Program-made: the position numbers and the translations under genes | The notes under the pieces: model-generated | Told to the model about the DNA's origin: nothing | Database searches by the model: none | Seen by the model: the letters and a program-made list of their open reading frames with translations, nothing else | In this document: positions 26,958 to 35,723 of the stretch, in pieces | How the letters are laid out: every line of letters starts with the position of its first letter | Position numbering within the stretch: the first letter of the stretch is position 1 | Source: Microcoleus vaginatus PCC 9802 | GTDB taxonomy: Bacteria > Cyanobacteriota > Cyanobacteriia > Cyanobacteriales > Microcoleaceae | Assembly (NCBI GenBank): GCA_022701275.1 | Contig: CP031740.1 | Location: 5,593,001 to 5,657,000, forward strand | Reading direction: 5' to 3' | DNA length: 64,000 nt

Positions 26958-28109
26958 ATGAATTCACGGACGCTGCCGCGCGCTCGCGGTGTGATACTGA
27001 CACCCACAGGACAGCAGAAACTTCAGGCTGAGATACATCGGTTAGGTATCCGCAGTCAAAAAAATGCCGTCAGTAAGATAGTTGAAAAAATTCAACTTGA
27101 GCTCAAGGATGAAACGTTAGGTTCTGATACAGTCAGGAAAATAGTGCACGGTGAAGGAGTCCAAAAAAGCTCTCTTGAACTTGTTTTTAGGGCGCTTCGG
27201 CTAAAACTGGAGGAGGGCGACTGTGATTTTGCTCCTAAAAATCAACTGCAAAATGCAGAAGATAGCGAAACTTCCTCGTTTGTAACTGGCACTCCCATCA
27301 CCCATCCGCACCACTTTTTCGGGCGGCAGAAAGAACTCAAACGCCTATTCGACTTACTGAAACGTCGTCCCCTGCAAAATGCTGCGATTATCGGCAAGAG
27401 GCGCAGTGGCAAGACTTCTTTGCTGCAATACTTGAAAAATATTACCACCACCCCAACAGAACAGTTGCGTCCCGGTCAAAAATCTGACTGGTTGCCCCAT
27501 CCAGAAAACTATCGCTGGATTTTCGTAGATTTTCAAGATCCGCGACTGCAGAGTCGGGAAGGGCTGCTGCGCTACATTTTAGAATGCCTAAAAATGTCAG
27601 TACCTAACCCTTGCGACTTAGAGAGATTTATGGATGTGGTTAGCAGTAATTTACGTCAGCGTACAGTCATCCTATTAGATGAAATTGGTGTAGGTTTACA
27701 GGGCTGTCCCGAATTAGATGATCGGTTTTGGGAGAGTTTGCGCTCTTTGGCGACTAACCAAACCAATGGGAATTTAGGCTTTATCTTGGCAACTCCAGAA
27801 TCGCCGATCGAATTAGCGCGTAGCACCGGACATAGTTCGCCTTTTTTCAATATCTTTGGATATACCGCAACTCTGGCTGCTTTGACTGAAGCTGAAGCGC
27901 GCGAGTTGATAGCCAGTTCGCCCACTCCTTTTCCGGCTGAGGATATCGAGTGGATTTTGACTCAAAGTAAATGCTGGCCTCTGCTGCTGCAAATCCTTTG
28001 TCGAGAACGATTATTTAGTCTGGAACATGGGGAAATGGGGGATGATTGGCAGGAAGAAGGGTTACAACAGATGCAGCCCTTCACTCATTTATTGGAGAAA
28101 CTTGTCTAG
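26958..28109 (+). CDS. HTH-AAA ATPase (Cdc6/Orc-like)
   Basis: 383 residues. The first ~85 form a domain beginning RGVILTPTGQQKLQAEIHRL and ending SSLELVFRALRLKLEEGD, a helix-turn-helix-type region that I know from many cyanobacterial NTPase and WD40 proteins. The AAA/STAND-type module follows: FFGRQKELKRLFDLL, Walker A IIGKRRSGKTSLLQYL and Walker B TVILLDEIGVGLQG. It is followed after 116 bases by another AAA gene and flanked by the TRADD-N-type membrane gene, a layout typical of signalling or defence NTPases. Target unknown. Confidence 0.8.
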   Translation: MNSRTLPRARGVILTPTGQQKLQAEIHRLGIRSQKNAVSKIVEKIQLELKDETLGSDTVRKIVHGEGVQKSSLELVFRALRLKLEEGDCDFAPKNQLQNAEDSETSSFVTGTPITHPHHFFGRQKELKRLFDLLKRRPLQNAAIIGKRRSGKTSLLQYLKNITTTPTEQLRPGQKSDWLPHPENYRWIFVDFQDPRLQSREGLLRYILECLKMSVPNPCDLERFMDVVSSNLRQRTVILLDEIGVGLQGCPELDDRFWESLRSLATNQTNGNLGFILATPESPIELARSTGHSSPFFNIFGYTATLAALTEAEARELIASSPTPFPAEDIEWILTQSKCWPLLLQILCRERLFSLEHGEMGDDWQEEGLQQMQPFTHLLEKLV

Positions 28110-28193
28110 CGCTCGTTATATTTATGAAACAACTCAAAATTAAGTACCTAAAGCAATTTGATCGCAAGCCCTGGCATTTATCTGTGGGCTCAA

Positions 28194-28223
28194 TCTAAAA
28201 TCTAAAATCTAAAATCTAAAATC
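28194..28223 (+). repeat. TCTAAAA heptamer tandem repeat at a start codon
   Basis: Four units plus TC, ending two bases before the ATG at 28226 of the large AAA gene. Confidence 0.85.
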
Positions 28224-28225
28224 GG

Positions 28226-31126
28226 ATGACCTCACCCAACGTGCCGCCCAACGCCTACACCGATTCACCGGAACAGCATCCCAACCTAATTCTTGGTAGC
28301 CTGCAACTGCTGTTTTGGATTTTCTTTCGTCCCTCAGCATTGCTTAATCATGCAGAGCGGATTGACCTCGATTTAAACTCTAACTCAGCTAGACGGAGGC
28401 CTTTACAGTGGGAGAGTCCAAAATTGTGGCGGTTCAGGCTCCAGACCTACTTGGTTCTGCCTTTATTAATTACTTTGTCGCTAGCTTTGGTGGTGTGGAT
28501 ATTGGGCCCGTTTATTCAAAAGACTATATTTCGCGTGGCGATCGGCTTTGCATATGGCTTGGCGCTATTCATACCATTTCAGTTAGTTAACAAAACACTC
28601 TATGTTGTCTTTTCTGTATTGCAAATCGGTGCGATTACCATCGAGCTAGTAACAATTTTCGGCTGGAAAGTTCTGTTCGGAGTCGGGGTGGCGCTAGCCC
28701 TAATGTGTTGTATTTTGTGTTGGATTTATGCAGGTTTTCTGTTCATGAATGATCAAGGAGAAGGGGTGAAGGCCAACCAGGGCAAACAATTAATAATGAA
28801 CTCCGTTATCGCTATCATCTTTCTGCTATTCTGTACCGCCATCATCTCTCTCCTATTATACGCACGAATAATGTACGCAGTGACACCCAGAACAGAGGTT
28901 GCGGTACATTACATGAAAGTTCTGTTCGGAGCCGGGGTGGTGCTAGCCCTAATGTGTTTGATTTATGGAGGCTTTCTCTACCTAACAGATGGAGATAAGG
29001 GCCCAGAGCGCGGCAAAAACATAATAATCAACTCCGTTATCGCTATCATCTTTCTCCTATTCTGTACCGCCATCATCTCTCTCCTCTTATACCTAATAGT
29101 GTACGTAGTGACACCCATAACAGAGGTTGCGGTACATTACATGAAAGTTCTGTTCGCAGTCGGGGTGGCGCTACCCCTAATGTTTTTGATTTATGGAGGC
29201 TTTCTCTACCTAACAGGTGGAGATAAGGGCCCAGAGCGCGGCAAAAAAATAATAATCAACTCCGTTATCGCTATCATCTTTCTCCTAGCCTGTACCGCGA
29301 TCATCTGTGTCGTATTATACCCAATAATGTACGCACTGACACCCATAATAGAGGTTGCGGTACATTACATGGCTGAAATCGTTGGGTTTAGCGTAGCCTT
29401 AATCTTGAATTTGTGGCTACCTGTGGTACTTTATCCCTTTCTGATAATATGGAATACCCTGCTTTATCAACTAGACAAAGGACGCACAGCTACTAAACCC
29501 AGTTTCTTACGTTGGCATTCTGCTTTTTGGGATGAGCGGCAGCGCCTTCCCCTACAAGGTTTAGACCAGCACGTTCTCTTAGTAATGGAGCGTAACCCAG
29601 AAGAGGGCAAAGCCGCACTCAACTATTTAAGTACCAGTCGTCAGCGTTGGGCTGCACAAGCTGTACAAATTGAACTTGATGTACAGGAATTAGAAGGTTG
29701 TACGGATGTAGCTGCTATCGGTAACGCCTACCGCAATCTAGCCCTTGGAGGACTGAATAGTCCAGTTAGTTTCCTCCTAACTAGCTTTAGTCGCATCAGC
29801 GAGGATGTAGCAGCAGCCCTCAACCAAAATAGTGCTTACAACCAGCGTTTAGCCCTCAGTGCTGTAGCAGAAAGATTAAATGGTTTAATTCGAGAATTGA
29901 CCCGCAGTGGTGACAAATATGCAGTACGTTTTCGCCCTATTGCATATAGTTGGTATGAAATTGTCACTGACTATGTGCGGGAACTAGCAGAAGTTGTCGA
30001 ACTGCGACAAGAAATCGACAACCCTTATATAATCGGCGTACCCCTGACAGAACAACAGGAAATCTTTGTCAAACCCGTTGACTTAAGTGGAACTTACATC
30101 AGTACGCGCATCGAGCAATTACTGCTAGACCGCCGCCGCCTTCCCTTGCTACTCTACGGACAGCGGCGCATGGGCAAAACATCCCTCCTCAACAATTTGG
30201 GACGCTTGCTACCCAGCACTATCATTCCCATGTTTGTAGACTTACAAGGGCCAGTTTCATCAGCCAGTGATTATGCTGGTTTTCTCTACAATATCGCCAG
30301 GAGTATGGCAAACTCATCCCAGCGCCAAAGCGCCTTCACTCTCCCATCTCTTAACCGCGAAACACTACAAGATGACCCTTTTACCCGCTTTGATGAATGG
30401 CTGGACGAAGTAGAACAAGCGCTACAACAAAATATTGCCCTGCTTGCCTTGGATGAATTCGAGGCGCTAGATAATGCCATCACAAAAGGACGCTTTGATC
30501 AGGAGGATGTTCTGGGAATGTTGCGTCACCTGATTCAACATCGTCCCCGCTTCAAAGTGCTGCTAGCCGGTTCCCATACAATAGAAGAATTTCAGCGTTG
30601 GGCTAGCTATTTAATCAATGTCCAAGTCGTTCATATCAGCTACCTGAAACAAGCCGAAGCGCGTCAACTAATTGAGCAACCAGTCCAAGATTTTACCCTC
30701 CGTTACGAACTCAATGCGGTCGATCGAGTTTTGCAACTCACCCGCTGTCACCCTTTCCTAATACAACTCCTCTGCGCTGAAATTATCGCCCTAAAAAACG
30801 AGCAAGATCCATCTATCCGCCGACTGGCAACTTTAGCCGATGTAGAAGCAGCAATACCAGAGGCTTTAAGTGTTGGCAGTTTCTTTTTTGCCGATATTCA
30901 AAGCAATCAAGCAGATGCAGCAGGATTAGCTCTTTTGCAGTTTTTGGCAGCACAAGGAGAAGGGGCAATAGTCAGCAGATTAGCTATTTTGCAACACTTT
31001 CCCGATAAATCCGATGCTCTCAATTTACTTCTGCAACGCGAATTGATTGAGGAAGTTAGTGAAGGCTACCGTTTCCAAGTAGAATTAATTCGCCGCTGGT
31101 TTGCATCATCTCTGTCTGTCATTTAG
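28226..31126 (+). CDS. Membrane AAA ATPase with three tandem VirB2/TrbC-like hairpin repeats
   Basis: 966 residues. The N-terminal ~430 are largely hydrophobic. Within them three near-identical units are repeated, each with a helix, IYGGFLYLTGGDKGPERGK and a second helix IIINSVIAIIFLLFCTAII, then TPITEVAVHYMK. That form (GG-F-Y, Gly-Asp loop, K/R turn, second helix) resembles two-helix T4SS pilins (VirB2/TrbC). The C-terminal half is soluble, with an AAA/STAND ATPase: Walker A YGQRRMGKTSLLNNLG, Walker B ALLALDEFEALD and a C-terminal winged-helix region (LLQRELIEEVSEGYRFQVEL). The N-terminal residues before the repeats are unrecognised. It seems co-directional with the HTH-AAA gene upstream. 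A membrane effector tied to an ATP switch is inferred, not shown. Confidence 0.8.
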   Translation: MTSPNVPPNAYTDSPEQHPNLILGSLQLLFWIFFRPSALLNHAERIDLDLNSNSARRRPLQWESPKLWRFRLQTYLVLPLLITLSLALVVWILGPFIQKTIFRVAIGFAYGLALFIPFQLVNKTLYVVFSVLQIGAITIELVTIFGWKVLFGVGVALALMCCILCWIYAGFLFMNDQGEGVKANQGKQLIMNSVIAIIFLLFCTAIISLLLYARIMYAVTPRTEVAVHYMKVLFGAGVVLALMCLIYGGFLYLTDGDKGPERGKNIIINSVIAIIFLLFCTAIISLLLYLIVYVVTPITEVAVHYMKVLFAVGVALPLMFLIYGGFLYLTGGDKGPERGKKIIINSVIAIIFLLACTAIICVVLYPIMYALTPIIEVAVHYMAEIVGFSVALILNLWLPVVLYPFLIIWNTLLYQLDKGRTATKPSFLRWHSAFWDERQRLPLQGLDQHVLLVMERNPEEGKAALNYLSTSRQRWAAQAVQIELDVQELEGCTDVAAIGNAYRNLALGGLNSPVSFLLTSFSRISEDVAAALNQNSAYNQRLALSAVAERLNGLIRELTRSGDKYAVRFRPIAYSWYEIVTDYVRELAEVVELRQEIDNPYIIGVPLTEQQEIFVKPVDLSGTYISTRIEQLLLDRRRLPLLLYGQRRMGKTSLLNNLGRLLPSTIIPMFVDLQGPVSSASDYAGFLYNIARSMANSSQRQSAFTLPSLNRETLQDDPFTRFDEWLDEVEQALQQNIALLALDEFEALDNAITKGRFDQEDVLGMLRHLIQHRPRFKVLLAGSHTIEEFQRWASYLINVQVVHISYLKQAEARQLIEQPVQDFTLRYELNAVDRVLQLTRCHPFLIQLLCAEIIALKNEQDPSIRRLATLADVEAAIPEALSVGSFFFADIQSNQADAAGLALLQFLAAQGEGAIVSRLAILQHFPDKSDALNLLLQRELIEEVSEGYRFQVELIRRWFASSLSVI
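28667..29371 (+). repeat. Three tandem in-frame coding repeats
   Basis: Units start with AAAGTTCTGTTCG at 28667, 28916 and 29144 and end with TTGCGGTACATTACATG. Lengths are 249, 228 and 228 bases, all multiples of three. Copies two and three are nearly identical at DNA level, implying recent duplication. Confidence 0.9.
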
Positions 31127-31159
31127 TCTAGGGCGAGATAAAGAAGATATTGCCTGTAG

Positions 31160-31180
31160 GGACACAACAGTGTTGTGTCC
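31160..31180. terminator. Hairpin between convergent genes
   Basis: GGACACAAC-AGT-GTTGTGTCC, a perfect 9-bp stem with a 3-base loop, between the AAA gene and rca. The flanks carry only short T/A runs, so it may be a weak terminator or a dispersed repeat. Confidence 0.5.
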
Positions 31181-31204
31181 TTCATAACTTTAACTACTTT
31201 AGCT

Positions 31205-32482
31205 TTAACCCTGCGGCCGCTGAATAATTGTTTCAGCTACCCGCCGCTTGACTTTTGGATCGATACCAATCAGCCGCACGTATTGGCCGCCGTGTTCGGC
31301 CAAACAAGTTTCTAAAGATGCAACCACATCTTTTTCCTGTGCATTGTTAATCGTCGCGCAACTTTGCCAAGAACCAGTCTTAAATCGGCGATTATCTGCA
31401 TATTCCATGCCAATTTTGCAGCCTCTTGCTAATAACTGTTTTACTTGTTCCAATACCTCGGAACTCAGCCGCGCCGCATGACCGTTACCACCTTCAGAAC
31501 TTGGCTCAACGTAAGCCTTATAATATTTGGAGGACGGGTCGTTTAATTCACTTTGCGTGGGCGCAGCAGCAGGGGCCTTGGGAGTTCCTTGAACGTTAAA
31601 CAGGCGCGATTGGTTGTATTCATCTACTAAGCGCATTTCCTGAATCCGCTTTTGTTGACCCACCATCAAACTGCCCATTTCTAATAAATGAGCGAGGCTG
31701 AAATTCGGGTTCTGGAAATCTGGCGCTGCTTCCAAAGTGTTTACCAAACGCTTGGAAACTCGCTCAATTCCTATTTTGTGAATGAATTCGCGGATTTGTT
31801 CGTCGTAAATGCGCGATCGCAAAGCACTAAAAAAGTCGATCGCCTGATCGGGAAAATTATCAACCAACCCCACAATCTCGGTTTTTGACAATTTGTCCGA
31901 CTCAAAAATTCCTCCAACAATCCCAATTTTATCATCCCGGCTGGGTTCCCAATAAAACTTTTCCATCCGCCCGTCGCGAATCAGCGGCGCGTACAGGGTA
32001 GAAAAATCATTTCCGGTGACAATAATCGGCACTCGATCCAGAGGCGTACTGTCATAACTTCCCGGTAACTGCACATTAGTTGGATTATCAGCAATATTCA
32101 TCAGAGTGGCATTGACCATCTGAGTATTGACAGTATATTGAGTAGTCGAATCGAACCTGCCAGCACCAGCATCCAAATCGTTAATAAAGATGGCGCACAT
32201 CTCGCCGCGCACGCGAATTTGCTCCGCAGCTTCCCGGTAGCGCAAGCGAATTAAACGCGCCGGATCTCCAGCATCCGGGCTTTCTAATTCCCCGCCAGAT
32301 ATCATCACCGGTTCAAAGCCCATCCGCCGAAAAACCAGTTCGGTTTGAAAAGTTTTGCCTTCTCCTTTGCGGCCATGAATTCCCAAAATTAGGGGGACTC
32401 TTACTCCGGGCAAATTTAAAAAGTTTTTAGTGATGTGCACCGCAACTTTATCGAGAAAGTTAGGAGAAATGTAATAACTCAT
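31205..32482 (-). CDS. rca: Rubisco activase with C-terminal SSUL (small-subunit-like) domain
   Basis: 425 residues. The AAA+ core ([16 protein letters not shown]alker [15 protein letters not shown]alker [21 protein letters not shown] sensor region) belongs to red/green-type Rubisco activases that strip inhibitory sugar phosphates from Rubisco. A Pro/Ala/Ser linker near residues 300-335 leads to an ~85-residue domain ([41 protein letters not shown]) like RbcS and the repeats of CcmM. Such tails recruit the activase to Rubisco and the carboxysome. Divergent from argD. Confidence 0.95.
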   Translation of the reverse strand: MSYYISPNFLDKVAVHITKNFLNLPGVRVPLILGIHGRKGEGKTFQTELVFRRMGFEPVMISGGELESPDAGDPARLIRLRYREAAEQIRVRGEMCAIFINDLDAGAGRFDSTTQYTVNTQMVNATLMNIADNPTNVQLPGSYDSTPLDRVPIIVTGNDFSTLYAPLIRDGRMEKFYWEPSRDDKIGIVGGIFESDKLSKTEIVGLVDNFPDQAIDFFSALRSRIYDEQIREFIHKIGIERVSKRLVNTLEAAPDFQNPNFSLAHLLEMGSLMVGQQKRIQEMRLVDEYNQSRLFNVQGTPKAPAAAPTQSELNDPSSKYYKAYVEPSSEGGNGHAARLSSEVLEQVKQLLARGCKIGMEYADNRRFKTGSWQSCATINNAQEKDVVASLETCLAEHGGQYVRLIGIDPKVKRRVAETIIQRPQG

Positions 32483-32610
32483 CAGTAGATTTGTGAGGGA
32501 TTAATTGAGTTTACTGTTATGATTTTATGACAAAACTAACAGCCTGCACCGCTAACCTGGATTTTTACCGTACAATCGAGGTCTGCATATTATGTGTTAA
32601 GGAGCGATTC

Positions 32611-33882
32611 GTGAGTCCAGAAACCTTACTAAAAGAACCAAACGTGCAAGCCGAAGCCAGTCCCTTCAGTTCTGAGAGCTTCGACAGCTATGTAATGACA
32701 ACTTACGGGCGTTTTGCGATCGCCCTAGAACGGGGCCTTGGCTGCCGCGTTTGGGATACCGAGGGCCGCGAATATCTCGATTTTGTGGCTGGTATTGCTA
32801 CCTGCACTCTGGGACACGCCCACCCGGCAATGATTGCAGCGGTAACTCAGCAAATTCAGACCCTACACCACGTTTCTAATCTTTATTACATCCCCGTACA
32901 GGGCGAGCTGGCGAAGTGGCTTGTAGACCATTCTTGCGCGGACAGAGCCTTCTTTTGCAACTCCGGCGCGGAAGCGAATGAAGCGGCAATTAAACTCGCC
33001 CGCAAGTACGCCCACGAAAAATTAAATATCTCGAATCCGACAATCATTACCGCCGTTGCGAGTTTCCACGGGCGGACTTTAGCGACAATTACGGCAACCG
33101 GACAGCCTAAATACCAAAAGGGTTTTAGCCCTTTGGTGCCGGGATTTCACTATGTGCCCTACAACGATATTAGTGCGATCGAAAGTGCGATCGAGCAACT
33201 CGACAAAGACGAACGCCAAGTAGCAGCAATTATGCTCGAAGCGCTGCAAGGCGAAGGCGGAGTTCGCCCCGGAGAGCTCGCCTACTTCCAGCGCATTCGG
33301 GAAATCTGCGACGAAAAAGGCATTTTGCTCATTCTCGACGAAGTGCAAGTCGGGATGGGACGCAGCGGCAAATACTGGGGCTACGAAAACCTTGGCATTG
33401 AACCCGATATCTTTACGTCTGCCAAAGGATTGGGCGGCGGTATCCCGATCGGCGCTATGCTGTGCAAATCTTTCTGCGATGTATTTGAACCGGGAAGTCA
33501 CGCCAGCACTTTCGGCGGCAATCCTTTTGCTTGCGCTGTAGCTTTGTGCGTTTGCCAAACTTTAGAACGGGAAAACCTTCTAGAAAACGTGCAGCAGCGC
33601 GGGGAACAGTTGAAAGCAGGCCTCAACAAGTTGGCGGCCGCATATCCGCATTTAATTGCTGAGGTGCGCGGCTGGGGTTTGATTGTCGGGATGGAATTGC
33701 AAGCTGACATCGAACTGACATCGGGCGATATCGTCAAATCTGCCATCGCCGCAGGAGTGCTCTTGGTTCCCGCAGGGCCGAAAGTGCTGAGATTTGTCCC
33801 GCCGCTGATTGTCACCGCCGCAGAAGTCGATCGAGCTCTGCTGGCAGTGGAGTCAGCGTTGGGCTCTCAAGCGGTACAGTAA
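32611..33882 (+). CDS. argD: Acetylornithine aminotransferase
   Basis: 423 residues. Class III PLP aminotransferase of arginine biosynthesis. Motifs include DFVAGIATCTLGHAHP, FCNSGAEANEAAIKLARK, SFHGRTLATITATGQ, ILDEVQVGMGRSG (PLP Asp region) and SAKGLGGGIPIGAM (Schiff-base Lys). I start at GTG 32611 with AAGGAG 8 bases upstream; an in-frame start at 32527 gives an unconserved extension. A closely related ornithine or GABA aminotransferase activity cannot be excluded by eye. Confidence 0.94.
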   Translation: MSPETLLKEPNVQAEASPFSSESFDSYVMTTYGRFAIALERGLGCRVWDTEGREYLDFVAGIATCTLGHAHPAMIAAVTQQIQTLHHVSNLYYIPVQGELAKWLVDHSCADRAFFCNSGAEANEAAIKLARKYAHEKLNISNPTIITAVASFHGRTLATITATGQPKYQKGFSPLVPGFHYVPYNDISAIESAIEQLDKDERQVAAIMLEALQGEGGVRPGELAYFQRIREICDEKGILLILDEVQVGMGRSGKYWGYENLGIEPDIFTSAKGLGGGIPIGAMLCKSFCDVFEPGSHASTFGGNPFACAVALCVCQTLERENLLENVQQRGEQLKAGLNKLAAAYPHLIAEVRGWGLIVGMELQADIELTSGDIVKSAIAAGVLLVPAGPKVLRFVPPLIVTAAEVDRALLAVESALGSQAVQ

Positions 33883-34233
33883 AATCTACTGAAAAATCTA
33901 CTGAGTTGATTTTTGTTAGCTGTAGCGCTGAAGCTCGCCCAATATCCTAAACTCACTTAGTCTAGGACACACTCTTCCTCAGAAACCGGGTTTATTTCGA
34001 GATTTCTCGTTACTAAACCCCATAGTTTCCCAGAAACCGGGTTTCTTAGCCTAAGTCCGATCGGGGTAAAATTAAACCCGTCCCGCTGCAAATCTGTCGG
34101 GGCGGGTTTGTCAAGTTTAGAACTGTCTGTGAAACCCGCTCCGACAGACACACGGCGCCTTTAAGCGATTGTAGGTGCTACTTTCGCTATCTGCGTGTCT
34201 GTTGGGACTTGTGAATCCTGGTTTAACTATTTC
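33883..34233. repeat. Intergenic region with AAACCGGGTTT repeats and a long inverted repeat
   Basis: CAGAAACCGGGTTT occurs at about 33978 and 34030; the same element recurs near 49967 and, in variant form, near 54574 and 62937. CTGTCGGGGCGGGTTT (34094-34109) pairs with AAACCCGCTCCGACAG (34132-34147) in a 16-bp stem with one G-U. No gene is convincing; a 64-codon minus-strand frame here is made of these repeats. Confidence 0.6.
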
Positions 34234-35671
34234 GCGCCCTTCCCACTAAACGAAGTACCGTTATAGTGGGAAGGGCGGGTGACGACGAGCGCATCTTTGA
34301 GCAGTTTTTGGGACAGCTTTCAAGACATACAAGATGCAATCGTCATCACCCAATTTTTCCCTAATGCTGTGCTCGTCAACTGTATATTGTGAGAGAATAG
34401 AAGAACCAAGGAGGTGATGTTGAGTGCTACACAGGGCTATCCAAGTTCGTTTGTATCCTACCCAAAAGCAACAAATACAATTAGCTCCCGCTTTGGGTTG
34501 TGCGCGTTGGTGCTCTAATTATGGTCTAAATAAATCAATTGAATTTTATAAAAAAACTGGTAAGAAACTTGGCTGCTCCGAACTCAACACACTTTTACCC
34601 GATCTCAAAAAATCATATAGAAGTGCATGGCTAGGTGAGTGTTACAGCCAAGTTTTGCAAGCTACTACGCTCAAGTTAACCACTGCCTACAAAATTATTT
34701 TTCATAAACTTGTTGGGTTTCCTAAGTTCAAAATGCAGCCTAAAAAACAGTCTGTTCAGTATCGTCAAAACGTCAAAATTCTTGAGGATAGTGTCACAGT
34801 TGGTCGCAATAGTGGAATAGCTAAACCCAAAATATCTAGATTAATTGAGGGTAAAAATAAGAGTGTAATTATTAGGAAAAATTATTCCAAAAAATCTCTG
34901 GCATCTATTATCCTGAATGAAATTGAGTGTGAGAACCAGACAACAAAAGAAGGTAGGATTTATGGCATTGATTTAGGAGTGAAACACTTTGCTATTGTCA
35001 CCGAGGGGGAAAAAAAATCTAAATATGACAAGGCTAAGCATTTTGGCCAGCACGAGAAGAACTTGAAGCGCCAGCCGCAAAAGTTAAGGCGCCAGCAGAC
35101 AATAAATAATTCTTGGTACAAATATAGAAAAGTTGTTGCCAAGCTATACGAACAGTTTAGGAATTCGCGGCAATATTTTCTACATAAACTTAGTTATAAG
35201 TGGGTCAGCGATCGCCTCGCGGTCATAGTAGAAAACTTTCATTTCTGGAACAGGAGTCGCAATCAAAATGTGGCGAAAGCAAGATCGGATGAGGTTTGGG
35301 AAAGTTTTACCAACTTCTTAGCCTACAAGTTGGAACGCAAAGGCGGGAACTTAGTCGAGATTGATAGAGGGGTTTCCAGTTCCAAACTTTGTTCTAATTG
35401 TTTCCATCAAATGACCGAGATGCAATTAGATATGAGGGAAGGGACTTGTCCTCACTGTGCTACCGATCGCGATCGGGAGCGCGAGAAGAAAGCAGGGATA
35501 AAGATAAAAGCAGAAGGTATCAAAATACTAAAGGCGGAAGGTTCAGCCGTTTCTGCTTTAGGATGCGAGGTAATACCCAAGCAGGGACGAAAGTCTAAGC
35601 TAAGGCACTCGCCTATGAGTACAGAAGCCCCTACTATATTCGGTACTACGATTTAGCGGTGGGTAGTTCAC
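34227..35671 (+). mobile_element. TnpB-only IS200/IS605 (IS1341-type) element, proposed ends
   Basis: The element carries one gene, tnpB, and no TnpA transposase. Proposed left end: after TTTAA at 34222-34226, with a perfect 14-bp hairpin CGCCCTTCCCACTA/TAGTGGGAAGGGCG (34235-34248 and 34264-34277) close to it. Proposed right end: GCGGTGGGTAGTTCAC at about 35656-35671, the kind of 3' terminus seen in this group. The 3' part of tnpB to 35671 should encode the omega (right-end) RNA, whose guide would be read from the flanking bases. Boundaries are inferred from motifs, not from an empty site. Confidence 0.6.
34424..35656 (+). CDS. tnpB: RNA-guided TnpB endonuclease
   Basis: 410 residues from GTG 34424, which follows AAGGAGG. 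TnpB is the RuvC-type RNA-guided nuclease ancestral to Cas12. N-terminal YPTQKQQIQLAPALGCARW is the usual helix-turn-helix start. RuvC residues are readable: Asp in IYGIDLGVKHFAI, Glu in LAVIVENFHFW, and Asp in CATDRDREREKKAG. The zinc ribbon is CSNC and CPHC. The third motif usually reads DRDxNAAxN; here the Asn is replaced by Arg and the Ala pair by Lys-Lys, so it is a diverged copy, perhaps active. It ends 68 bases before the start of the TPR-CHAT gene. Confidence 0.9.
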   Translation: MLHRAIQVRLYPTQKQQIQLAPALGCARWCSNYGLNKSIEFYKKTGKKLGCSELNTLLPDLKKSYRSAWLGECYSQVLQATTLKLTTAYKIIFHKLVGFPKFKMQPKKQSVQYRQNVKILEDSVTVGRNSGIAKPKISRLIEGKNKSVIIRKNYSKKSLASIILNEIECENQTTKEGRIYGIDLGVKHFAIVTEGEKKSKYDKAKHFGQHEKNLKRQPQKLRRQQTINNSWYKYRKVVAKLYEQFRNSRQYFLHKLSYKWVSDRLAVIVENFHFWNRSRNQNVAKARSDEVWESFTNFLAYKLERKGGNLVEIDRGVSSSKLCSNCFHQMTEMQLDMREGTCPHCATDRDREREKKAGIKIKAEGIKILKAEGSAVSALGCEVIPKQGRKSKLRHSPMSTEAPTIFGTTI

Positions 35672-35723
35672 TTGGTTGCACGGAAGCAGCGCTCCTATGG
35701 TTAATAGTTTGGCGGAATGCACG

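Noticed and set aside
34094-34147. Terminator for argD
   Set aside because: Strong 16-bp stem but 211 bases past the stop and no T-run; treated as an inverted repeat.
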